Below, one piece after another: positions 8,761 through 16,466 of a stretch of 64,000 bases of DNA. How positions within the stretch are numbered: position 1 is the stretch's first letter; each line of letters begins with the position of its first letter. The stretch is taken from NCBI RefSeq assembly GCF_003150835.1, contig NZ_CP029479.1, positions 620,001 to 684,000 on the forward strand. Direction: 5' to 3'. The notes under the pieces are model-generated. The model made no database searches. It was not told the origin of the DNA and saw nothing but the letters and a program-made list of their open reading frames with translations. This stretch comes from Phenylobacterium parvum. Its GTDB lineage: Bacteria; Pseudomonadota; Alphaproteobacteria; Caulobacterales; Caulobacteraceae. The translations under genes and the position numbers were made by a program.

Positions 8761-10329
8761 ATGCGCCACTCCCCTGCGTCCCGGCGGCATTTTCTGAAGA
8801 TGATGGCCGCGGCGGCGCCCCTTGGGGTCGCCGCGCCCTTCGCCCTCCAGATGGCGACCCTGGGTTCGGCGGCGGCCCAGTCCGCCCCCACTGGCTACAA
8901 GGCCCTTGTCTGCATCTTCCTCTTCGGTGGGAACGACAGCCACAACATGGTCCTTGCGACCGACACGGACTCCTGGAACCGCTATTTCCTGGCCCGCAAC
9001 ACCGGCAATGACCCGATCGCCCTGATGCCGCCCGGCACGCCGGCGGCGGCGGTCGGCAGCGTCTCGCCGGTGACCGCTCGGACCGTGACCCGAAGCACGC
9101 CCGAGTTCCTGGGCGGGGTCCTGCCCATCACGCCCCAGACCCCGAACCCGATCCCCGCAGGGACAGCCGCCTCGACCCGTACCTTCGGCCTGCATCCGGC
9201 CATGGCGCCTCTCGTCCAGGGCGCCGCCAGTCCCTGGAACGCCGGCCGCCTGGCCGTGGTGGCCAATGTGGGGCCCCTTATCACCCCCACGACCAAGGCC
9301 CAGTACGTCGCGCGCAGCGTTCCCCTTCCCCTGAACCTGATGTCCCACAACGACCAGCAGTCAATCTGGCAGTCCGGGGCGGCCGAGGGGGCCCAGCGGG
9401 GCTGGGGCGGCCTGATGGCCGACACCATGCTGGCCCAGAATGGCTCCAACTCGGTCTTCACCGCGGTCTCGGCCAATGGAAACGCCGTCTTCCTGTCCGG
9501 CGCGACGGCGGTCCAGTACCAGATCTCGACGGCGGCCCAGCCCGCGATCCAGCCGACGGCGGCTGCGGCCAGTACGCTCTATGGCTCGGCCGTCGCCGCC
9601 CAGGCCCTCTCGGAGTCCATCCGCGACACCTCGGGCCTCAGCCTCTTCGCCCAGGACCACGCCGCCATGACCCGCCGGGCGATGGATTCGGCGCAGGCCC
9701 TGAACTCAGCCTTCGCCACCACCTCTGCGGCGGCCATCCCCGCGCCTTCCCCCTATGTGAACCCCGTCACCGGCCTGGTCGAGGCCAACACCCTGGCCAC
9801 CCAGTTGATGACCGTCGCCCGTTCCGTGGCCGCGGCCCCGGTCCTTGGGGTGACCCGGCAGGTCTTCTTTGTCGGCCTGGGCGGCTTCGACACCCATGAC
9901 CTGCAGAACCCCACCCATACCAACCTCCTCGGCAAGGTGGCGCACGCCATGGCCTATTTCGACGGGGTGCTGGGCAATGTCGGCGGACTGAACATGCGCG
10001 GGGCGGTGACCACCTTCACCATGTCCGACTTCAGCCGGACCTTCAGTTCGAATGGCGACGGCACCGACCACGCCTGGGGCGGACACCAGTTCATCATGGG
10101 CGGCGCAGTCCGGGGTCGGGACATGTTCGGCCAGTTCCCGACGGTCGGGGTCGACCGGACGGGCTTCAGCAATCCCAACATGAGCGGCAACATCCTGGTG
10201 CCGACGACCTCGGTCTACCAGCTGGGGGCGACCCTCGGGAAATGGTTCGGACTGACCGACGCCCAGTTGCTGACCATCTTCCCAAACCTCGGCAACTTCT
10301 CCCTTCGCGACCTCGGCTTCATGGCCTGA
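8761..10329 (+). CDS. DUF1501 family protein with Tat signal
   Basis: Exported protein of DUF1501, which is related in fold to the alkaline phosphatase/sulfatase superfamily; activity is not established. The N terminus carries SRRHFLKMM followed by an Ala-rich hydrophobic core, a textbook Tat signal, cleaved near AAAQSA. The mature domain shows VCIFLFGGNDSHNMV near residue 50 and GLGGFDTHDLQNPTH, both typical of the family. The length is 522 residues. Its last 11 bases overlap the convergent PI-PLC-like gene. It is coupled with the upstream DUF1800 gene, and the pair probably works together in the periplasm or outer membrane. Confidence 0.87.
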   Translation: MRHSPASRRHFLKMMAAAAPLGVAAPFALQMATLGSAAAQSAPTGYKALVCIFLFGGNDSHNMVLATDTDSWNRYFLARNTGNDPIALMPPGTPAAAVGSVSPVTARTVTRSTPEFLGGVLPITPQTPNPIPAGTAASTRTFGLHPAMAPLVQGAASPWNAGRLAVVANVGPLITPTTKAQYVARSVPLPLNLMSHNDQQSIWQSGAAEGAQRGWGGLMADTMLAQNGSNSVFTAVSANGNAVFLSGATAVQYQISTAAQPAIQPTAAAASTLYGSAVAAQALSESIRDTSGLSLFAQDHAAMTRRAMDSAQALNSAFATTSAAAIPAPSPYVNPVTGLVEANTLATQLMTVARSVAAAPVLGVTRQVFFVGLGGFDTHDLQNPTHTNLLGKVAHAMAYFDGVLGNVGGLNMRGAVTTFTMSDFSRTFSSNGDGTDHAWGGHQFIMGGAVRGRDMFGQFPTVGVDRTGFSNPNMSGNILVPTTSVYQLGATLGKWFGLTDAQLLTIFPNLGNFSLRDLGFMA

Positions 10330-11413
10330 CGTCAGGCGACCTTCGCCCGACGCCGCCGCCCGGCAAGTCGACCTGATAGTCTCCATGCCTCAGGTCGGGC
10401 TTCATGTAGTCCGTCGAGACATAGCTGGCGCCCGAGGCGAATGCGGCTTCCCGGCGGCCCGTTTCGCCGGTCCGGGCTTCCGCCGTGTCGGCGTCGGCCC
10501 GGGTGCGCACGATCATGCCCTGGCGACGGGCCTCGGCGATGCGCGCAGCGTCCTTCCCGGGATCATTCAGCGTGATGTAGGCGGCGTAGGGCGCGTCGAG
10601 CCTGTCGGTGTTCACGAACGCCGCGCGTCCCTCCAGCGAGGGCCGCCCGCGGCTGTAGAGCGCCACCTTGGCCGCCCCCTCGTCGATGGCGAAGAAGACC
10701 TTGCCCCGCGCCGCCCTGAGGGAGGGCCAGCCCCCGGCTTGGACCGCCGCCGCCAGGGTCGGGCGCTCGCCCCGGATCCCGTCCGGCGTGATCAGCCGAC
10801 CATCCCCGAATACGGCCCGGACCTCCTCATCCACCTCGTCCATGCCAGCCGCATCAAAGGGCAGGAGGCGCGTCGCCCCCGGAACGCTGATCTGCTCGTC
10901 CTTCAGGTTCATCATGATCAGGATCGGCAGGTGGTCCGGATGCCGGGCTGACCAGGTGCGCACCTCCTCCAGGCAGGCCCGGAAGGTGGGGCAGACGCTG
11001 CGGTAGTCGATGTCCGGCACATGCATGACCTTCAGCCCCGGCTGGGCCATGGGCCCGGCGTCGTAGTCGCCGCCGCCCGCCATCCGGAGCCCCAGGGGTC
11101 GCGTCCACCGACCGCCTTCAGGGTCGCGCACCAGGTCCAGCTCCAGCTGCCGGGCGCCCGCCGCCAGCTGTTCGGTCAGGGCCGGATGGCTGTAGTCGAG
11201 GCTGTCGGCCGTCCTCGGGCTCATCGCCCTCAGCAGCTTCATCTCGGCCGGGGCGATGGCCTGCTTGTAGCTGTTGTGGGTTCCCACGACCTGCATGGCC
11301 GTCATGGGCAGGGCGTCGACCTCGGCCCGGGTGCATCCGGGTGCGCCTGAGGGTCGCTCCAGATCGCATCCGGCGGAAATGGAGAGTGCGGCCGCGAGCA
11401 GGGCGGTGATCAT
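10319..11413 (-). CDS. Ca2+-dependent PI-specific phospholipase C-like lipoprotein
   Basis: TIM-barrel phosphodiesterase of the bacterial Ca2+-dependent PI-PLC1-like group. The 364-residue product starts with a short signal (MITALLAAALSISAGC), whose Cys could be lipidated. MQVVGTHNSYKQAI carries the first catalytic His, and RQLELDLVRD followed by LKVMHVPDID holds the second His and acidic calcium ligands. GAAKVALYSRG and the C-terminal SGASYVSTDYMKPD segment also fit the family. GGAG lies 7 bases before the ATG. It converges on the DUF1501 gene with an 11-base overlap. It would hydrolyse phosphoinositides or other glycerophosphodiesters outside the cytoplasm; the substrate is inferred only. 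Confidence 0.8.
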   Translation of the reverse strand: MITALLAAALSISAGCDLERPSGAPGCTRAEVDALPMTAMQVVGTHNSYKQAIAPAEMKLLRAMSPRTADSLDYSHPALTEQLAAGARQLELDLVRDPEGGRWTRPLGLRMAGGGDYDAGPMAQPGLKVMHVPDIDYRSVCPTFRACLEEVRTWSARHPDHLPILIMMNLKDEQISVPGATRLLPFDAAGMDEVDEEVRAVFGDGRLITPDGIRGERPTLAAAVQAGGWPSLRAARGKVFFAIDEGAAKVALYSRGRPSLEGRAAFVNTDRLDAPYAAYITLNDPGKDAARIAEARRQGMIVRTRADADTAEARTGETGRREAAFASGASYVSTDYMKPDLRHGDYQVDLPGGGVGRRSPDVRP

Positions 11414-11492
11414 TGGGAGGCTCCTGGGACGTCCGGGGAGACTGGCCCGGAACCGTGACAGTTTGAAGAGGTGGGGCCCGGAGGTCCGGCGA

Positions 11493-12005
11493 TCAGGGGG
11501 CGGGCGCCGCTGGCGCCTGCGTCGCGTCCAGGCTGGACTGGGTCGCTGCGAGCATCGCGTCCGTGATCCTCGGATCGAACCCCTGGAGTTCCTTCAGGCT
11601 CAGGAAACGGAACCTCGGATAGTTTGGATGCGCCACGAGGCCCGGGAAATGGGAGTCCAGCACGGCTCGGGTCGACGGACTTCCGGCCAGCAGGAAGATG
11701 GGGGTTGTCCCGACCGACGGCGGCGCCTGGGCGGCGGCGAGGGCTGCGTCGATCCGATCCAGGGTCTGATCCGTGATCCTCGGGTCCCTTTCCTGAAGTT
11801 GCTTCAGCGACATGCCGGAGAACCGCGGGTAGGCGGGATGCTTCGTGATGTTGGGCATGTAGGCCTCCATCACCAGCCGGGTCTCGGGCCGCCGTTCGAG
11901 GGTGGCGATGGGCGTGGTGGCCGTCGAGGCGCGGGGCAGGGCCAGGGCGGGGCCCTTGGCGGCCAGCAGCACGGCCAGTATGGCCAGCAGGAGTCTGCGC
12001 GTCAT
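11493..12005 (-). CDS. Secreted protein with an internal tandem duplication
   Basis: I do not recognise the family. The 170-residue product has a signal peptide (MTRRLLLAILAVLLAAKGPALA) and two repeats in exact 70-residue register, about residues 31-90 and 101-160. Shared positions include TTPI, TR, HP-YPRF, SLK-LQ and DPRITD; by hand I count roughly 29 identities in 60 aligned positions with no gap. The C terminus is Ala/Pro-rich. No Cys is present. The conserved DPRITD and YPRF blocks suggest a small periplasmic binding or structural domain. It follows no obvious operon, standing 79 bases upstream of the PI-PLC gene on the same strand. Confidence 0.72.
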   Translation of the reverse strand: MTRRLLLAILAVLLAAKGPALALPRASTATTPIATLERRPETRLVMEAYMPNITKHPAYPRFSGMSLKQLQERDPRITDQTLDRIDAALAAAQAPPSVGTTPIFLLAGSPSTRAVLDSHFPGLVAHPNYPRFRFLSLKELQGFDPRITDAMLAATQSSLDATQAPAAPAP

Positions 12006-12069
12006 TCCATGCCCCCCGGACTTTTCGTCAGACTAACCTCATGGCCCGGGACCGCAACGGTCGCCGGGG

Positions 12070-13284
12070 TTAGTGCTCGCCCGCCGCCGCCAGGGCGTCG
12101 TAGCTGTAGAGGTCGTCCATCGTCGAACCCATGCCCAGGCCCGCCTGCATCGCGAGGTTGCGGGCCCAGCTGAAGGGTGGGCGCAGGTGGTAGATTGCAG
12201 CGTTCCGGCGCGATCCCGCCTGGATGGCGGCGGTCCTCGGACGGCGAAGGGCCTCATAGCGCTCCAGGGCTGCAGGAACCTCATTCACGGCGCGACCCGA
12301 CAGGCAGGCGGCCAGGACGGCGGCGTCCTCGATGGCCATGCAGGCGCCCTGGGCCATGAAGGGCAGGGTGGGGTGGCAGGCATCGCCCAGCAGGGTCACA
12401 GCGCCGCGGCTCCATTTCGGCAGGGGATCCCGGTCGAAGAGGGCCCAGCGGAAGCAGGCGTCCTCCGGCGCAGCCTCGACGATCCGCCGCACCGTCGGGT
12501 GCCAGCCCGCGAAGTCCCGCCGAAGGTCCTCCGCCGTGCCCCGGCTGGACCAGGACTCTTCGCGCCAGTCGTCCCGCTCGACCACCCCGACGAAATTCAC
12601 CAGGGTCCCGCCCCGGACGTAGTAGTGCACGAAGTGGGCGCCAGGCCCCATCCAGAGGCTGGCCACGGGCCCGATGCCGGCCTCCTTGAGCTTCTCGGCC
12701 GGGACCAGCCCCCGCCAGGCGACATTGCCCGTGAAGCGCGGCGCCGCCGGCCCGAACAGGGCCTGGCGGACGAGGCTACGGATGCCGTCGGCGCCCACCA
12801 AGACGTCCGCCTCCAGCCGCTCGCCAGAGGCCAGGACCAGAGCGGGCGTCCCGTCGCGGGGGCAGGCGGCGACCGCCTGGCCGAGGCGCAGGGTGATGCG
12901 CGGCTCGGCCTCGCAGGCCGCGCCGAGGACGGCGACAAGGTCCGCCCGATGCATGTGGAGGTAGGGAAAGCCGTACTTCTGCAGGGCGGCGTCGCCCAGG
13001 GGCGCCCGGCTGATCGTCTGGCCCCGCCGCCACCCCCGGGCCTCAACCGCTTCCGGCCGAAAGGCCTGGGCGGAGAGGCCGGCCTCAAGTCCCAGGCTGA
13101 AGAGCGCCCGGGAAGCGTTGGGCGAAACCTGCAGGCCCGCGCCGACTTCGCCAAGCGTTCCGGCCTGCTCGACCACGGTCACGGCGACGCCGGTCCGGGC
13201 AAGGGCCAGGGCCGTGGTCAGCCCGCCCACCCCGGCCCCGACGACCAGGGCGGTCAGGGGCGGTGGCGGGGCGGCGCCGGCCAT
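12070..13284 (-). CDS. FAD-dependent aromatic monooxygenase (salicylate-hydroxylase type)
   Basis: Group A flavoprotein hydroxylase that uses NAD(P)H and O2. The dinucleotide-binding motif VVGAGVGGLTTALAL lies at residues 14-28. DVLVGADGIRSLVRQ near 160 is the DG motif, and LLGDACHPTLPFMAQGACMAIEDA near 290 is the second FAD motif (GD). The product is 404 residues with no signal peptide. Its ATG overlaps the stop of the upstream Dps gene (TGATG, sharing one base), so it is translationally coupled to it. The pairing of an oxygenase with an iron/peroxide-detoxifying mini-ferritin is unusual. Salicylate or hydroxybenzoate hydroxylase are the nearest labels, but the substrate cannot be read from the sequence. 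Confidence 0.85.
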   Translation of the reverse strand: MAGAAPPPPLTALVVGAGVGGLTTALALARTGVAVTVVEQAGTLGEVGAGLQVSPNASRALFSLGLEAGLSAQAFRPEAVEARGWRRGQTISRAPLGDAALQKYGFPYLHMHRADLVAVLGAACEAEPRITLRLGQAVAACPRDGTPALVLASGERLEADVLVGADGIRSLVRQALFGPAAPRFTGNVAWRGLVPAEKLKEAGIGPVASLWMGPGAHFVHYYVRGGTLVNFVGVVERDDWREESWSSRGTAEDLRRDFAGWHPTVRRIVEAAPEDACFRWALFDRDPLPKWSRGAVTLLGDACHPTLPFMAQGACMAIEDAAVLAACLSGRAVNEVPAALERYEALRRPRTAAIQAGSRRNAAIYHLRPPFSWARNLAMQAGLGMGSTMDDLYSYDALAAAGEH

Positions 13285-13775
13285 CAGGCCTCCAGCAGGC
13301 TGCGCAACATCCAGGCGGTCTTCTCGTGGACGTTGATGCGCTGGGTCAGGACATCCGCGGTGGGCTGGTCGCGGGCGGCGTCGACCACCGGGAAGAGGTT
13401 TCGGGCCGTCCGGGCCGTGGCCTCCTGGGCGACCACCAGCTGTCGGACCATCTCGTTGGCGTCCGGCACGCCCTCGGGCTCATGGATCGAGGTCAGGCGC
13501 GCGAACTCGGCGTAGGTCCCCGGCGCGGGGAAGCCGAGGGCGCGGATGCGTTCGGCGATGACGTCAATGGCCGACCACTGCTCGGTGTACTGGCCCATGA
13601 ACATGGCGTGCAGGCTGTTGAACTGCGGCCCGGTCACGTTCCAGTGGAAGTTATGGGTCATCAGGTAGAGGGTGTAGCTGTCCGCAAGCAGGGCCGAGAG
13701 GCCCTCGGCGATCCGGCGGCGCTCGGCCTCGGGGATCCCGATGTCGATGGGCGGGGGCGACATGGCGACGGGCAT
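13284..13775 (-). CDS. dps: Dps/DNA-starvation ferritin-like protein
   Basis: Mini-ferritin that oxidises Fe(II) with peroxide and stores iron in a dodecamer, protecting DNA. The 163-residue product has the Dps ferroxidase signature: THNFHWNVTGPQFNSLHAMF (about residues 40-59), then QYTEQWSAIDVIAERIRALG with the acidic ligands. The C terminus HEKTAWMLRSLLEA is typical. GGAG about 9 bases upstream supports the ATG at 13775; an internal ATG four codons later is possible. It is the first gene of a coupled pair with the FAD monooxygenase. There is no lysine-rich N-terminal tail, so direct DNA binding is uncertain. Confidence 0.9.
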   Translation of the reverse strand: MPVAMSPPPIDIGIPEAERRRIAEGLSALLADSYTLYLMTHNFHWNVTGPQFNSLHAMFMGQYTEQWSAIDVIAERIRALGFPAPGTYAEFARLTSIHEPEGVPDANEMVRQLVVAQEATARTARNLFPVVDAARDQPTADVLTQRINVHEKTAWMLRSLLEA

Positions 13776-13870
13776 GGCGGGGTCTCCGGTTCGGTCGGTT
13801 TGGCCCGGCTGAGGTGGGGCCGCGGACGGGCCCTGTCAAATCGGGGCGCTGCGGACGGGGCCAGCCCGCC

Positions 13871-14551
13871 TCACTCCCCCTCGAAGCCGATGAAGACCGC
13901 CGCTTCGTCCACCGACTTGCGGTTTGAGACCACGGCGTTGGCGGGGAAGCTGTCATCGGGCCAGCCCATGGCGACGCAGATCATGATGACCTGGTCGTCG
14001 GGGATGCCGGCGTGCTCGCGCACCACGGGCGACTGCATGATGCCCTGGCTGTTGATCACGCAGCCCAGGCCCCGGGACCAGGCGGCGTTGACCAGGCAGT
14101 TGGTCACCGCGCCGCAGTCGAAGGGGCCGATGTCGCCGCCGTGGATCGACCGGTCGTAGGTGACCACGATGGAAACCGGGGCGTCGAACTGGCGGAAGCC
14201 CCGCAGCACCCAGTCCTGTCGCTTCGCCTTGTCCTCGCGCTCGATGTCCATGGCCGCGAACAGCTGCTTGGCGATCTCGATCTGACGTTCCCTGTGCACC
14301 CCGTCGTAGGCGCCGTGGCTGCGGAATTCGCGGGAGTCCGGCACGCCGGCCAGGTTGCGCTCGGTGTTTCCTGCGCGGATGGCGTCCAGGACCGGGCCCG
14401 AGACGACATAGAAGTTCCAGGGCTGGGTATTCAGCGAGGAGGGCGCGCGCATGGCCAGCTCCAGCACCTCGCGGATCACGGCCTTGGGCACCGGCTCCGG
14501 CTTGAAGCCGCGGATGCTCCGCCGGCCCTTCACAACCTCGTCGAACTGCAT
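13871..14551 (-). CDS. Nitroreductase family protein
   Basis: FMN-dependent NAD(P)H oxidoreductase, probably a homodimer. The 226-residue product begins with the family pattern VVKGRRSIRGFKPEPVPK (residues 7-24), whose Arg and Ser contact FMN phosphate. RAPSSLNTQPWNFYVV follows at about 35-50, and GLGCVINSQGI late in the protein lies at the FMN site. An AGAGGACGAC ribosome-binding region precedes the ATG. It is the last gene of a probable minus-strand operon (29 bases after the hydrolase stop) with a VOC protein and two acyl-CoA dehydrogenases, suggesting a role in catabolism of an organic compound rather than general nitro reduction. Confidence 0.87.
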   Translation of the reverse strand: MQFDEVVKGRRSIRGFKPEPVPKAVIREVLELAMRAPSSLNTQPWNFYVVSGPVLDAIRAGNTERNLAGVPDSREFRSHGAYDGVHRERQIEIAKQLFAAMDIEREDKAKRQDWVLRGFRQFDAPVSIVVTYDRSIHGGDIGPFDCGAVTNCLVNAAWSRGLGCVINSQGIMQSPVVREHAGIPDDQVIMICVAMGWPDDSFPANAVVSNRKSVDEAAVFIGFEGE

Positions 14552-14580
14552 GTCGTCCTCTTTCCTGGGCCCTTCGGCCG

Positions 14581-15741
14581 TCAGATCCTGAAACCGTGGT
14601 CTTCGAGCCAGGCCTTAACCAGGCCGACGGCCTGGGCGCCCAGCTCGGGCTGGTCCTGGTAGTAGTGGCTTGCGCCTGCAATTTCATGGAAGCGCCGGTC
14701 CTCGTGGGCGACAGCGTCGAACAGCCGCTGGGCGTGGCTGGGCGTGCAGGCGTCATCGGCGCTGTTGTTGATCACCAGGACGGGCGCCTTCACCCGCGCC
14801 AGGCAGGCCGGGGCGTCGGCCCGGGCGTCGTCCAGGCTCCACTGCGAGAGCCAGCTGCGCAGGGTCGAGAATCGGGCGAGGCCGATGGGGCTCATGTTCA
14901 CGATGCGGGGATCGCCCAGGTAACAGACGCCCGGCGCCCGATCGTTGGGGTCCACCGCCGGATCCAGCCAGCGGGGATCGGCCATGGTGCCATGGACCAC
15001 GAAGCCGAACTCCTCATCCGGACGCCCTGTCTTTCGAAGGTGGTCCAGTTTCGCCTTCACCCAGGCGGTGATGCGGCGGTTCCGCGCCGTCTGGGCCTCC
15101 CGGTAGCGGGCCAGGAAGGCCTCGGAGTAGGGCGGGCGCACCACCTGGCCATATAGGTCCAGCTCGGGATCGCGCCGTTCGGGATCGACCTCGTCCTGGA
15201 TCGAGGCGTCCAGCCACTCCGTCAGGGTCCCGTGCCGGGAAACATGGGCGGCCATCAGGATGATCCCGTCCGCCGGGACCAGGACTGCGTCCACCAGTGA
15301 CAGGGGGTCTCCCGCCGGCGTGTGGGTGATGGAGGGCTGCTCGGCCTCGGCCTGGTAGAAGGCCGACAGGGCGCCGCCGCCGCTCCAGCCCAGAAGGATG
15401 ATGTTAGCGTAGCCCAGCTTCTCCCGGGCGTGGCGCACCGCGGCGCCCAGGTCCAGGGCGACCTTCTCCATGATCAGGGCGTTGTCGACGCCCCGGTAGC
15501 GGCTGTCGGCGGCCAGGACGTGGACGCCGGCCTCGGCGAAGAGCCGCATGACCGGCAGGCCGCCGGTCCCGCCGATGGGATGCATGGTGACCAGGACCGT
15601 GTCGGAGGGCGTTTCCGGCCGGATCAGGGTGGCGCCCGTCGCCACCAGGCCCACGGCGCCGCCATAGGTGTCCTTGAAGGCGGAGGGATCGCGCGAGACG
15701 ATGGTGATCGGCGTCCGGGTGACGGCCGGGCGTGCGCTCAT
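14581..15741 (-). CDS. Alpha/beta hydrolase
   Basis: Cytoplasmic serine hydrolase of 386 residues. TVLVTMHPIGGTGG near residue 50 forms the oxyanion region. LLGWSGGGALSAF near 117 is the nucleophile elbow (G-W-S-G-G). VLVINNSADDACTPSHAQ supplies the acid, and EIAGASHYYQDQ the catalytic His. An inserted cap lies between about 170 and 260. The start codon overlaps the stop of the upstream VOC gene by 4 bases (ATGA), so the two are translationally coupled. Esterase, lactonase or C-C hydrolase roles are all possible. The operon context suggests hydrolysis of an intermediate formed by the VOC protein. Confidence 0.82.
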   Translation of the reverse strand: MSARPAVTRTPITIVSRDPSAFKDTYGGAVGLVATGATLIRPETPSDTVLVTMHPIGGTGGLPVMRLFAEAGVHVLAADSRYRGVDNALIMEKVALDLGAAVRHAREKLGYANIILLGWSGGGALSAFYQAEAEQPSITHTPAGDPLSLVDAVLVPADGIILMAAHVSRHGTLTEWLDASIQDEVDPERRDPELDLYGQVVRPPYSEAFLARYREAQTARNRRITAWVKAKLDHLRKTGRPDEEFGFVVHGTMADPRWLDPAVDPNDRAPGVCYLGDPRIVNMSPIGLARFSTLRSWLSQWSLDDARADAPACLARVKAPVLVINNSADDACTPSHAQRLFDAVAHEDRRFHEIAGASHYYQDQPELGAQAVGLVKAWLEDHGFRI

Positions 15742-16442
15742 TCCGCCGGGTCCGCCGCGAGTTTGCGCGCCGGCGGCTCGTTGTAGGAGGCCCGGGCCAC
15801 ATAGACCTCGTCAGGCATCTCCAGCAGCTTTTCGTAGAGCGCCGGCGGGTACTTCAGGTGCGGCTTTGCGGGATCGAAGGCCGGTTGCGGCGTCTCGGGC
15901 CTGGCGCCCGGGCCGGCGGGCGGGCTGCGGAAGGCGGCCAGCTCCTCTGCGGAGATGCCCGCCAGGGCGACGACCTCCGGGTCGATCCACTCGTCCGGGT
16001 CGGGCGGGTTCACCGAGGTGGAGATCTCCAGGTTCAGACCTTCGGGCCCGGCGAAATAGATCGACTGGCAGAAGCCATGGTCCACCGGCCCGAAGACCGG
16101 GACGCCGTTCTGGCGGATGCGGTTGCGGAAGGCCATGAGGTCTTCCATCGACTCCACGTTGAAGGCCACGTGCTGCATGGTCCCGGGTGCAGAGGCGCCG
16201 CCCCCATGGGCCGCGTGGCTGGAGCCCAGCTCGCTCTTGCCCTTGGCGTTGTCGGGCATGGCGACGAAGGCCACCGAGGCGTTGTCGTCCAGCTCCAGGA
16301 ACCCGTGCCAGGCGCCCGGCACCCCGTGCATCCAGAACAGGGCGGTCAGCCGCATGCCCAGCACCTCGCTGAAGAAGGCGATCTGCCCCTTCATGTCGGT
16401 GGTGCTGAAGGCCAGGTGATGCAGTCCGCGAAGCCGGGGCAT
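15738..16442 (-). CDS. VOC-family (glyoxalase/extradiol dioxygenase-like) protein
   Basis: Metal-dependent vicinal-oxygen-chelate protein of 234 residues. LRGLHHLAFSTTDM near the N terminus and TMQHVAFNVESMEDLMAF around residue 90 open the two beta-alpha-beta modules, with metal-ligand His residues. SIYFAGPEGLNLEIS near 135 carries the Glu ligand. A 100-residue C-terminal extension includes PHLKYPPALYEKL. The gene lies 24 bases after the acyl-CoA dehydrogenase stop and overlaps the hydrolase gene by 4 bases. A glyoxalase, epimerase or ring-cleavage dioxygenase activity cannot be distinguished. Confidence 0.82.
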   Translation of the reverse strand: MPRLRGLHHLAFSTTDMKGQIAFFSEVLGMRLTALFWMHGVPGAWHGFLELDDNASVAFVAMPDNAKGKSELGSSHAAHGGGASAPGTMQHVAFNVESMEDLMAFRNRIRQNGVPVFGPVDHGFCQSIYFAGPEGLNLEISTSVNPPDPDEWIDPEVVALAGISAEELAAFRSPPAGPGARPETPQPAFDPAKPHLKYPPALYEKLLEMPDEVYVARASYNEPPARKLAADPAE

Positions 16443-16466
16443 GAGGCGTCTCCTGTCGGGCCGGGT

